Positions 26,802 through 34,646 of a stretch of 64,000 bases of DNA are shown piece after piece. The translations under genes were made by a program, and so were the position numbers. Numbering within the stretch: the first letter of the stretch is position 1; the number at the start of each line of letters is the position of its first letter. The notes under the pieces are model-generated. The model did no database searches and had not been told where the DNA came from. It saw only the letters and a list, made by a program, of their open reading frames with translations. The DNA is from Haloarcula marismortui ATCC 43049 (GTDB taxonomy: Archaea > Halobacteriota > Halobacteria > Halobacteriales > Haloarculaceae): the NCBI RefSeq assembly GCF_000011085.1, contig NC_006396.1, positions 1,240,001-1,304,000 of the forward strand, given 5' to 3'.

Positions 26802-27537
26802 CCGCGCGGTAAGTGAGGTGCTGAGCTTTGCTCTAGTGTTCAGTCTCATTGTGGCGTCGATAATACTCGTCTCAGTAAGCGGCCTGGGGGCGTTACAGAA
26901 CGCTCGGGACGCGGAGCAGATGGAGAACGCTGAGCGGGCATTCGATGTGCTCTCGGACAACATCGCGGACCTCCACAAACAGGGGGCACCGAGTCGTGCG
27001 ACCGAAGTCAGCCTCGGGGAGGCATCGCTCAGGACGGGCGAAAACACGACGATATCGGTACACGTCCACGACGGAACTGCGCCCAAAGACGTCGGGACCT
27101 GGGAGATACGACCGATTATCTACGCCGGCAATCAGGAGCGCGAGCTCGTATACGAGGCTGGGGCAGTGTATCGGACGAACCGGGACGGTGGCGTGCAAAA
27201 ACGGACGCCGCCGATACTCGTCTCAGATGACCGTGTTCTCATCACGGTGGTCGGCACGACCGCCAGTGACCAGCAGAGCCTGGGCGGGTCGACGGTGCTT
27301 GTCCGGACAAACCACCGGAGCAGCAACGTCTCGTTCGCCGATACCGACGGCAACATCGAACACGTCAACATCAGTGTCGACTCGGCCCCACAGCGTGAGG
27401 CACTCTGGCAGTCCTACTTCGAGAGCGAAGGGTTCACTTGCGCGGCCAACGGCTGGTGTAACTTCACGTCGTCCTCCGGCGATATCCAGCGGACGTACGT
27501 GGTCTATCACGACATCGCAGTCGAGATTGACCAGTGA
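26794..27537 (+). CDS. pilin-like exported protein (DUF7289-type), last gene of operon
   Basis: This 247-residue protein has the N-terminus DRAVSEVLSFALVFSLIVASIILVSV, a pilin-like class III signal. It continues with a helical DAEQMENAERAFDVLSDNIADLHKQGAPSRATEVSL segment, characteristic of a haloarchaeal family I remember as DUF7289, and then an exterior beta domain with two Cys late in the sequence. It ends seven bases before the convergent DUF7305-like gene. The five genes together look like a complete set of minor pilins. Confidence 0.76.
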   Translation: MADRAVSEVLSFALVFSLIVASIILVSVSGLGALQNARDAEQMENAERAFDVLSDNIADLHKQGAPSRATEVSLGEASLRTGENTTISVHVHDGTAPKDVGTWEIRPIIYAGNQERELVYEAGAVYRTNRDGGVQKRTPPILVSDDRVLITVVGTTASDQQSLGGSTVLVRTNHRSSNVSFADTDGNIEHVNISVDSAPQREALWQSYFESEGFTCAANGWCNFTSSSGDIQRTYVVYHDIAVEIDQ

Positions 27538-27543
27538 CCAGCC

Positions 27544-29268
27544 CTACCCGCTGGTCACGTTGATCCGGTTCTTCGAGACGTGGAGGTACGTCAGCCGGAT
27601 GATGTTCGTGTTTTTCGGGACGGCTCGCTCGTTTCTGAGCGCTCGGTCATAATGGACCAGCCCGCCGTTGTCTACCGTAACTGACCCGGCGACGAGGCCG
27701 CCGTACAGCTCCGCCTTTTTGATCGAGACACTGCTTGCACCGACGCCGCCAGCGGGTGCGTAAATCACGCCCTCAAACTGCGGCGTATCAGTGTCTCCCT
27801 CGATGAAGGCGTCAAAGTCCGACCGGCCGTACATCCAGAACTGCTTGGAGTTGTTGGCGTTATCGATGTCGACGTCCCCGGTGCGATAGATGTGGAAGTG
27901 GTGGCCGCTGGGGGACATTGCTTCGCCTTTGACGTAGAGGCGGACCTTTCCGCCACCGTTGACCTTGATCCGCCCGTTGTTCTCGATGTAGACGTAGTCC
28001 CGGACGGCGATAGTCACGTCGTCACCACCTGTGTTAATCGTCAGCGTCTCGCCGCTCAGCGTCAGGTCTTCGAGGTAGTATGTGCCCGCGTCCAGCGTCT
28101 GGTCACCAGCGGCAAGCTGGTTCCCCGAAATGCTGCCGGTCGCGCCGTTGTCATTGGTATCGCTTGCGTTGGCGACTCGCCGGTTCACCAAGCCATCGAT
28201 AGCGCCGGCTCCCTCGACACCCGAAATCTGTCTGACATTGCCGTTAACAGTGCCCTTGATGTGCTTCGTGGTCGAGTATTCCACGTCACGGGTGACGACA
28301 CCGCTTCCTTTGACCTCGACCCGGTCTCCGGACCGAACAGCGCCATCCACCTCGCTGTTCCCTTTCACGTACACGTCACCGGCTGTGGTGATTGTTCCGA
28401 ACGACCCCCGTGAGGTCGAATAATCGCCGACAGACGAATTGTAGCTATCCGTTCGAGCGGGGTCGGTACCACTGCCGGAGAGCGTAATCTGTCCGCCAGC
28501 GGACGTAGCCGCGACGGCGCTCGTCACTTCTCGCGGCCCCGTCGGCACGACAAGCGTCGTGGTCACGCTGTCGTTTTCGTGGTCGTAGTACGCATCGCCA
28601 TCGGTCCGCTCTTCGAAGTAGCGCCCCCAGGACCGGTAGTACTCGCTCTGGACGGTGATGTTGACCGTCCCCGTATCCAGCGGATTGATGTTCCCAGCCG
28701 CCTGGTCGGGATACACCTGCGTCGTGCCGTCCTTCGAGATGCTCGCCCGTGAGCCAAGCGACCGGTCGCCACGGACGGTGATGAGCGGGAGCGTCAGCGT
28801 CGCGTCGCGGTAGTAGAACTCCGGCGGTGAAACCATGACACTGCCACTGTCGGAACGCCGCCACACCCCGCCGCCCTGATAGGCGACTTTCTGGTTCCCG
28901 TTTTCGTAGACGACCGCGCCGAGTCGCTCATCCATCAATGTGGTTGTCGTCGAGGGCGAGGCCGAGTGGTTGGTGATGTTGACGGTCATCCGACCCGCGG
29001 TGTCGTCGATTCGGTACGTCGATTTGTCCGTCCCGACGAGTGATACCTGCTGGCTGTCGGCGTTCCCAAGCGCCACCAGCGCCGCCTGAGAGTCCAGCTG
29101 GGTCATCCCAGTCTCCGCCCGGGAGACATCGAGCCCGGCCTCAGTATCGACCAGCGCCGTCGCTCCCAGGCTGACAACGACACCGGACCCGACGATGACG
29201 AGACTGAGGACCAGTAGGAGGCCAAGCGGGGCCGATTGTGCGCGTTGCTGACCCCTGGGAACGTTCAT
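27544..29268 (-). CDS. exported surface protein with pilin-like N-terminus and polymer-forming-type C-terminal domain
   Basis: About 574 residues. The N-terminus has RAQSAPLGLLLVLSLVIVGSG, a pilin-like signal and helix. Residues ~60-260 form a module shared with its paralogue at 29416 and with the 19837 gene (VAYQGGGVWRR, then VMVSPPEFYYRD, and a YYRSWGRYFEERT segment). The second half is repetitive and beta-rich, with GVIYAPAGG and ELYGG motifs and HYDRALRNER near the end, like haloarchaeal DUF7305/polymer-forming surface proteins. A minus-strand TATA (CTTATC at 29293-29298) is 27 bases before the ATG at 29268, excluding upstream starts. It converges with the pilin-like operon. Confidence 0.75.
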   Translation of the reverse strand: MNVPRGQQRAQSAPLGLLLVLSLVIVGSGVVVSLGATALVDTEAGLDVSRAETGMTQLDSQAALVALGNADSQQVSLVGTDKSTYRIDDTAGRMTVNITNHSASPSTTTTLMDERLGAVVYENGNQKVAYQGGGVWRRSDSGSVMVSPPEFYYRDATLTLPLITVRGDRSLGSRASISKDGTTQVYPDQAAGNINPLDTGTVNITVQSEYYRSWGRYFEERTDGDAYYDHENDSVTTTLVVPTGPREVTSAVAATSAGGQITLSGSGTDPARTDSYNSSVGDYSTSRGSFGTITTAGDVYVKGNSEVDGAVRSGDRVEVKGSGVVTRDVEYSTTKHIKGTVNGNVRQISGVEGAGAIDGLVNRRVANASDTNDNGATGSISGNQLAAGDQTLDAGTYYLEDLTLSGETLTINTGGDDVTIAVRDYVYIENNGRIKVNGGGKVRLYVKGEAMSPSGHHFHIYRTGDVDIDNANNSKQFWMYGRSDFDAFIEGDTDTPQFEGVIYAPAGGVGASSVSIKKAELYGGLVAGSVTVDNGGLVHYDRALRNERAVPKNTNIIRLTYLHVSKNRINVTSG

Positions 29269-29292
29269 TATCCGACAGTGGTTATCATGGTT

Positions 29293-29298
29293 GATAAG
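29293..29298 (-). promoter_or_regulatory. TATA box of the 27544-29268 gene
   Basis: CTTATC on the minus strand is centred 27 bases before the ATG. It decides the start at 29268 against the longer open frame. Confidence 0.45.
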
Positions 29299-29415
29299 AT
29301 TGCTGGCCGGTCGCGGAACAGTCGCTACTAGCGGCGGTCTATGACAGACGCAGCGAAAACCGACCGACGCCAAGCGCTACTACTTCTGATAGCAATGGCG
29401 TGGGCGTGTCAGCTG

Positions 29416-31182
29416 TCAGTTGGACGTGATATTGACGTCGTTCGTCGAGATGTGGAGGTAGGTGATCGCAACCACGCTTGTGTCTTTGGGAATTGTGCGC
29501 TCCTGTTTGAGCGCCCGGTCAAAGTGGACTCTGCCACCTTTTTCGAGTTCGACTTGGCTGGTGACCGCACCGCCGTAGAGTTCGCTCTTCCAGATCTCGA
29601 ACGTACTCGTACCGGTCTTTCCCCCCGGCGCATAGATGACGCCGGTGACTCTAGACTTATCTGATCCCTTCTTTTCCATCCGGGCTTGGAGGGTGTCTTT
29701 GCCGTAGATCCACACCTGTGTTGACCGCTCACTGACGGCACCGGTTGTCCTGATCTCGCTCGCCCGTGTGAAGAAGTGATAGCCGTCAGCACTCCCGCCC
29801 GACGCAGGCGATGTGCCGTTTATGTATATTTTCACCTGGTTCGGGCCGGACACCGTGATGTCGTTCCTGGTGTTGAGGCTCACGTAATTCTCGACGCCAA
29901 TGATTACGTTTCCACCAGTCGTGTCGAACTCGACGTCGCTGCTCAAGTCGATCCTGTCGACGTGATAGCTGCCCGCAGACAGTGTCGTCGTTCCCTCTGT
30001 ACCGTCGATAACGCCGTCGTCGGCTATCGTTCCCCCGTTGTCGTTCGACGACGATAGGTCGTCGACCTGTGTGTTGACATGGGAGTTGATATTGGTGGTA
30101 TCTCCGAACGAGCTGATCTGCTCGTCGGAACAGGACCCGGAACACGCTCCGTGTTTATCGTCGAACGCGTCCGCCCATTCTACCCGGTCACCGTTGAACG
30201 TCATCGAGTTACTACTGAATTCGACGCGACCACCCGAGGTGATGTTTCCATTCAGTTCCGCACTCCCGGTGACGATGACATCACCTGCCGTCGTGAGATT
30301 GCCGCCATCACCGGCCTCGGAGGCGTCATATCCGTCCCCGTCTGCCGAAGTATAGCTGTCGGTAAAGGCATCGTTCCCGCTCAGTTTGATCGAACCGGAG
30401 TCGCTCGTCGCGGCGACGGCGTTCTGGACCTTTCGCGGCCCCGCAGGGACCTTGAGAATGATCGAAACACGATTGCTATCGGGATGGTACGTCACGTCAC
30501 CGTCCGTTCGCTCCTCGAAGTATCCTCCCCACGCGCGGTAGTACTCGCTCTGGACGGTAACGTTGACTTTCCCGTTTTCCAGCGGGTTCGTGAAGTTCTC
30601 GTTGCGCGTGCTGTTCGGAAAGTACGACCTCGTCCGGTTGTGAGAGATCGACGCGCCGTCTCTGATTGCCCCGGACCCGCTCACTGTCACGAGGGGAAGC
30701 GTTAGCGTCGCGTCCCGGTAGTGGAACTCGGGTGGAGAAACCATCACCGACGTTCCGTCGCCGTTGGCCCGCCAGACGCCGCCCCCCTGATACGCGAGTC
30801 GCGTCTCGTCACTGCCGTGATAGGCCACCTCGCCCATCGATTCATTGAACACAGTCATCCGGTTCCCGGACGTTGTATTCTGATAGGAGACGTTCATCCA
30901 CCCGGCGTCCTCGTCGATACGATAGGTGCTCGAACTGCTCGCGGGAAGAGAGACCTGCTGCACGTCCGTCTGTCCCAGCGCTACGAGCGCGGTTTTGGAA
31001 TTGAGTTCCGTCAGCGACTTCTCAGTTCGTTCCACGTCAAGTTGCGTTTGCGTGCTCGTAATTGCGTCGGCACCCAGTGCGACCACCGCCGTCGTCGATA
31101 CAATCATTACCGCAAAAACCAGCGCTAACCCGAGCGGAGCACTTTGCCCACGACTTCCGAGTCCCCGCTCAGCGCTACCCAT
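29416..31182 (-). CDS. paralogous exported surface protein (pilin-like N-terminus, polymer-forming-type C-terminus)
   Basis: About 588 residues and clearly a paralogue of the gene at 27544. It has the same SRGQSAPLGLALVFAVMIV start and the same YQGGGVWRANG and VMVSPPEFHYRD module. The YYRAWGGYFEERTDGD segment and the ending with GVIYAPGG, ELYGG and HFDRALKQER are also shared. It differs by two Cys pairs in the middle (CSGSCSD region). A minus-strand TATA (ATTTTAAGT, 31209-31217) supports the ATG at 31182; an in-frame GTG at 31191 would lie upstream of the expected transcript start. The tandem pair suggests a local duplication with divergence. Confidence 0.75.
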   Translation of the reverse strand: MGSAERGLGSRGQSAPLGLALVFAVMIVSTTAVVALGADAITSTQTQLDVERTEKSLTELNSKTALVALGQTDVQQVSLPASSSSTYRIDEDAGWMNVSYQNTTSGNRMTVFNESMGEVAYHGSDETRLAYQGGGVWRANGDGTSVMVSPPEFHYRDATLTLPLVTVSGSGAIRDGASISHNRTRSYFPNSTRNENFTNPLENGKVNVTVQSEYYRAWGGYFEERTDGDVTYHPDSNRVSIILKVPAGPRKVQNAVAATSDSGSIKLSGNDAFTDSYTSADGDGYDASEAGDGGNLTTAGDVIVTGSAELNGNITSGGRVEFSSNSMTFNGDRVEWADAFDDKHGACSGSCSDEQISSFGDTTNINSHVNTQVDDLSSSNDNGGTIADDGVIDGTEGTTTLSAGSYHVDRIDLSSDVEFDTTGGNVIIGVENYVSLNTRNDITVSGPNQVKIYINGTSPASGGSADGYHFFTRASEIRTTGAVSERSTQVWIYGKDTLQARMEKKGSDKSRVTGVIYAPGGKTGTSTFEIWKSELYGGAVTSQVELEKGGRVHFDRALKQERTIPKDTSVVAITYLHISTNDVNITSN

Positions 31183-31208
31183 ACTACTCACATCTAACCC
31201 GACAAATT

Positions 31209-31217
31209 ACTTAAAAT
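31209..31217 (-). promoter_or_regulatory. TATA box of the 29416-31182 gene
   Basis: ATTTTAAGT on the minus strand predicts transcription from about 31186, four bases before the ATG at 31182. Confidence 0.5.
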
Positions 31218-31414
31218 AGATGGGCAAGTTATCAATTGTAATACTGCGAAGAGTTTCGGCTGTGGAGCGGCGTCGACGACGATGTCGGCACTTCCAGACG
31301 CGACCGGGAAGCGGAACGGTTTAGTCGCGCCCTCTCAGACAGGGAGATGGGAACAGCACGACCGCAAATCTGACTCGCTGTGGACTTTCACAGCTCGGGA
31401 TTGCGGCCGTGTTC

Positions 31415-31430
31415 GGCACTGTACAGTGCC
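31415..31430. repeat. perfect 16-bp palindrome before rps15
   Basis: GGCACTGTACAGTGCC is its own reverse complement. It lies 49 bases before the rps15 ATG, near where the promoter or 5' end of the mRNA is expected. It could be a dimeric regulator site or a short leader hairpin. Confidence 0.6.
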
Positions 31431-31478
31431 AATACGCCTCGTAACGAGAGCGGTTCGTGCGGTTCCAACCAGATTACA

Positions 31479-31949
31479 ATGGCACGAATGCATACACGCC
31501 GTCGCGGTTCGTCCGACTCGGACAAACCGGCGGCAGACGAACCCCCGGAGTGGAGCGACGTTGACGAGGACGCCATCGAAGCGCGCGTCGTCGAACTGGC
31601 CGAACAGGGCCACTCGCCCAGCGAGATCGGCCTGAAGCTGCGCGACGAGGGCGTTCAGGGCACGCCGATCCCTGACGTCTCGCTCGCGACCGGCAAGAAA
31701 GTCACCGAGATCCTCGAGGAGAACGAAGCCGAGCCGGACCTGCCGGAAGACCTTCGGAACCTGCTCGAACGGGCCGTCCGCCTTCGCGACCACATGGACG
31801 AGAACCCCGGTGACTACCAGAACAAGCGTGCGCTCCAGAACACGCAGTCGAAGATCCGACGCCTCATCGACTACTACCGCGGTGACGAGGTCGACGAGAA
31901 CTTCACCTACAGCTACGACAACGCCGTCGAGGCGCTGGGTCTCGAATAG
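31479..31949 (+). CDS. rps15: ribosomal protein uS15
   Basis: This 156-residue small-subunit protein binds 16S rRNA in the central domain. It has the archaeal/eukaryotic form with an N-terminal extension (MARMHTRRRGSS, then the EWSDVD segment). The S15 fold carries the RNA-contact region with DYQNKRALQNTQSKIRRL. Its stop is directly followed by the ATG of the RecJ-like gene. The order uS15, RecJ-like, Pcc1, eS1 is conserved in many euryarchaea. The first ATG in front of it is out of character (Trp/Cys-rich) and not used. Confidence 0.96.
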   Translation: MARMHTRRRGSSDSDKPAADEPPEWSDVDEDAIEARVVELAEQGHSPSEIGLKLRDEGVQGTPIPDVSLATGKKVTEILEENEAEPDLPEDLRNLLERAVRLRDHMDENPGDYQNKRALQNTQSKIRRLIDYYRGDEVDENFTYSYDNAVEALGLE

Positions 31950-33059
31950 ATGTCGGCGACCGGTCGGGAACCGACACCAGCCACGTCGCCCGGTGACCTC
32001 GCCGGGTCGCTGCGGGAGGCCGCCTTTGTGCGCCTCGTCAGCGACGCGACCGGCGAGGCGCTGGCCGCGACCGGCCTGCTGGCGCGGGCACTGGACGACA
32101 CGCCGTTCCAGGCGAGCGTCGTCCGCCCGTTCGAGGACCCCGACCGGACCACTGAGACCGACATCACCATCGCAATCGGTCGCACGCAGCTGACCGCCGA
32201 CGTAACGTTGACCGACCGCGCCGCCGCGACTGCCTTCGAGACCGCCCGCGAACTCGGTACGGCCGACCCCGCGCTCGCCCTGGCCGGCACGATTGCCGCC
32301 GGGGACGTTGACGGGACCGTCGCCGAAGCCGCCGAGCAGGCGGGGCTCGACCAGCGGCCCGGCGTCGCAGTGCCGGGTACAGACCTCGCGGACGGGCTGG
32401 CCCACTCGACGCTGTTCGTCGCGCCCTTCTCGGGCGACGCCGACGAAGCGCGGGCCACACTGGCGGAACTCGACATCTCGCCCGACGGACCTCCGTCGGC
32501 CGACGACCACCGACGCCTCGCGTCGCTGGTCGCGCTGACAGTAACCACGGACGCGCCGCCCCGGGCCGCCGACGCGGTCCAGCGCGCACTCCGTCCGACA
32601 GCAGGCGGCCCCTTCGAGACTGTCGGTGGCTACGCCGACGTGCTCGACGCCGTCGCCCGCGAACAGCCGGGCACCGCCGTCGCACTCGCACTCGGCCACG
32701 AGGCCGTCAGTGAGGACGCGCTGGCCGCCTGGCGCAGTCACGCTACACGCGCCCACGACGCAGTGTCCGAGGCGACCACGGGTCGGTACGACGGCCTGTT
32801 CGTCGCTCGCGGCGACGCGATGCCGACCGGCACTGTCGCCCGCCTATTCGCAGACTACCGCGCGCCGGAACCGGTGACGCTCGTTGTCACCGATGACCGG
32901 GCCGCAGCCCGCGCCACGGACGGCCGGGACGTGGCCGAAACGATGCACGCAGCCGCCGAAACAGTCGGCGGCGACGCCGTTGGAACGGGCGACCGGGCAC
33001 GCGCCCGGTTCGACGTTTCGACGGCCGACTTCATCGAAGCGTTCCGGGAGGCAGTATGA
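31950..33059 (+). CDS. RecJ-like/DHH-superfamily protein lacking catalytic motifs
   Basis: This 369-residue acidic, Ala-rich protein occupies the place of the single-strand exonuclease RecJ homologue in the uS15-Pcc1-eS1 cluster. The metal-binding motifs are missing: where DADG is expected I see SDATGEAL, no DHH is found, and the region where DHHA1 motifs would lie has YDGLFVARGDAMPTGTVARLF. It therefore looks like an inactive relative, perhaps playing a structural part like Cdc45/GINS-associated RecJ homologues at the replication fork. That is inference by position and weak similarity. It abuts rps15 and overlaps pcc1 by four bases. Confidence 0.7.
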   Translation: MSATGREPTPATSPGDLAGSLREAAFVRLVSDATGEALAATGLLARALDDTPFQASVVRPFEDPDRTTETDITIAIGRTQLTADVTLTDRAAATAFETARELGTADPALALAGTIAAGDVDGTVAEAAEQAGLDQRPGVAVPGTDLADGLAHSTLFVAPFSGDADEARATLAELDISPDGPPSADDHRRLASLVALTVTTDAPPRAADAVQRALRPTAGGPFETVGGYADVLDAVAREQPGTAVALALGHEAVSEDALAAWRSHATRAHDAVSEATTGRYDGLFVARGDAMPTGTVARLFADYRAPEPVTLVVTDDRAAARATDGRDVAETMHAAAETVGGDAVGTGDRARARFDVSTADFIEAFREAV

Positions 33060-33286
33060 GACGGGCCAAGATTCGGACGACACACGACTCGCCCGAACGC
33101 GTCGCACGCGCGGTGCGGCCGGACAACACCGACGAAATGACCACGCGTGTCGAGGGTGATGCCGTGGTCACAACTGTCGAGCGCGATTCGACCGGCGGCC
33201 TGCAGGCGACCGTCGACGACTACGTCGTCAACATCCGGGTTGCAGCACAGCTCGCAGACCAACACACACAATCCAACCATGAGTGA
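33056..33286 (+). CDS. pcc1: KEOPS complex subunit Pcc1
   Basis: This 76-residue protein is the small dimeric subunit of KEOPS, the complex that makes threonylcarbamoyl-adenosine (t6A) at position 37 of ANN-decoding tRNAs. It dimerises and binds the Kae1 subunit. The short beta-alpha-alpha fold is recognisable by RPDNTDEM and the closing helix with a DDYVVNIRVAAQL segment. It starts inside the stop of the RecJ-like gene (ATGA) and overlaps the start of rps3ae. Kae1 and Bud32 are not in the window. Confidence 0.9.
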   Translation: MRRAKIRTTHDSPERVARAVRPDNTDEMTTRVEGDAVVTTVERDSTGGLQATVDDYVVNIRVAAQLADQHTQSNHE

Positions 33287-33920
33287 ACGAAGCGTTTCCA
33301 AGCGCACAGAACAGAAACGGTGGTACACCGTGCAGGCTCCCGAGCAGTTCGACCGGGAGGTTCTCGGTAAGACACCGGCAGAGGAACCGGACAAGGTGCT
33401 CGGACGCACCATCGAAACAACGCTCGGCGAACTGACCAACGACGCCAGCGAGAACAACACGAAGCTGACCTTCAAGATCAACGAGGTCGCCTCGGACTCA
33501 GCGTACACGGAGTTCATCCGCCACGAACTCACGCGGGACTACCTCCGCTCGCTCGTCCGCCGGGGCTCCTCGAAGGTTGAGGCCTACATCACCGTGCTGA
33601 CCACGGACGACTACCGCGTCCAGATTCAGCCGGTCGCCGTGACGACCAAGAAGGCCGACGCCTCTCAGGAGAAGGCCATCCGCCGAACGATGATCGACCT
33701 CGTTCGCGAGACGGCCGAAGACCACACCTTCGAACAGCTCATCGACAGTGTCGTCGAAGGGCGCCTCTCCTCGGCTATCTACGGCGAGGCCAAGGACATC
33801 TACCCGCTCCGACGCGTCGAGATCAAGAAGACCACGCTCGAAGCGCGGCCCGAAGAAGTCGCCGCCGAAGAAGAGACGGCCGTCGACGTGGACGAAGAAG
33901 ACGTCGACGTCGAAGCCTAA
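33279..33920 (+). CDS. rps3ae: ribosomal protein eS1 (S3Ae)
   Basis: This 213-residue small-subunit protein is found only in archaea and eukaryotes, at the platform near the mRNA exit. It starts MSERSVSKRTEQKRWYTV and contains the IKKTTLEARPE region near the end, followed by a very acidic tail. It overlaps pcc1 by eight bases and closes the operon. A T-run terminator follows. The longer upstream frame overlaps pcc1 and is not used. Confidence 0.95.
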   Translation: MSERSVSKRTEQKRWYTVQAPEQFDREVLGKTPAEEPDKVLGRTIETTLGELTNDASENNTKLTFKINEVASDSAYTEFIRHELTRDYLRSLVRRGSSKVEAYITVLTTDDYRVQIQPVAVTTKKADASQEKAIRRTMIDLVRETAEDHTFEQLIDSVVEGRLSSAIYGEAKDIYPLRRVEIKKTTLEARPEEVAAEEETAVDVDEEDVDVEA

Positions 33921-33942
33921 CACGTTCAAGCACCGACGTTCG

Positions 33943-33949
33943 ATTTTTC
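33943..33949 (+). terminator. T-run terminator after rps3ae
   Basis: Five consecutive T residues about 23 bases after the rps3ae stop match the usual archaeal terminator. Confidence 0.4.
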
Positions 33950-34000
33950 CGCCGTAGTGAGAGACCCTCTAACAGCGACGCGGCAGACGCGAGTCTCTAC

Positions 34001-34019
34001 TGTGACGTATACTGTCACA
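34001..34019. repeat. inverted repeat between convergent genes
   Basis: TGTGAC and GTCACA flank a seven-base spacer containing GTATAC. It lies between the ends of rps3ae and the halocyanin gene, so a bidirectional terminator hairpin or a protein-binding site are both possible. Confidence 0.45.
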
Positions 34020-34113
34020 CGACGGCGATAAGCTAGCAACCGAGAACGCAAAACAGCGTGTGAACGGCTCGCTCAGCGCGGACGAGGATGCTGCGAGAAA
34101 AGTGATGACGTGG

Positions 34114-34557
34114 CTACTCGCCGCTCGCCGCCGTATCGGGGTTTTCGGTTACGACGACAGTCCCGACCATCCCGGCTCGTTCGTGTGGGATGCAGAAGTA
34201 GGCATACTCGCCGACTGTCTCGAAAGTGTGGGTGAAATCGTCACCCTCGTACATCGTCCCGCCAGAGGAGTTCCCCCAGTTGTCACGGGCCGCCTGCTCG
34301 GTGTCGAAGCCGCCGGAGGCGAAGTAATCGGCCTCGTCGGGGATATCGTCCTCGTAGGCCGTGACCGAATGGCCCTGCTTGCTCGTGTTGAGCCACCGCA
34401 CGGTTGTCCCCGGTTCGACGGTAATCTGTACCGGGCGAAACGCCTTCGCAGACATCCCCACGTCGTAGTCGGTGTCAGCGCTCCCACCGCCGAGACAACC
34501 GGCGAGCCCTGCGACTGCCGCCGGGCCGGCCGCACGGAGAAACTGCCGTCGGTCCAT
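34114..34557 (-). CDS. halocyanin-type blue copper lipoprotein
   Basis: This 147-residue plastocyanin-like electron carrier would be exported folded by the Tat pathway (MDRRQFLRAAG) and lipid-anchored at Cys21 (LAGC). The type 1 copper ligands are all present: His63, Cys122, His125 and Met130 (FCIPHERAGM). Halocyanins shuttle electrons between membrane respiratory complexes on the outer face. The gene stands alone, convergent with rps3ae. Length matches single-domain halocyanins. Confidence 0.92.
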   Translation of the reverse strand: MDRRQFLRAAGPAAVAGLAGCLGGGSADTDYDVGMSAKAFRPVQITVEPGTTVRWLNTSKQGHSVTAYEDDIPDEADYFASGGFDTEQAARDNWGNSSGGTMYEGDDFTHTFETVGEYAYFCIPHERAGMVGTVVVTENPDTAASGE

Positions 34558-34646
34558 ACGCCGACTCGGGACTGCAGAGCCAAAGACCGCTCGGTTCCGG
34601 ACCGTGGTCAGTCTCTAGATCCCACTCACGACGCAGTCGGTGGCGG

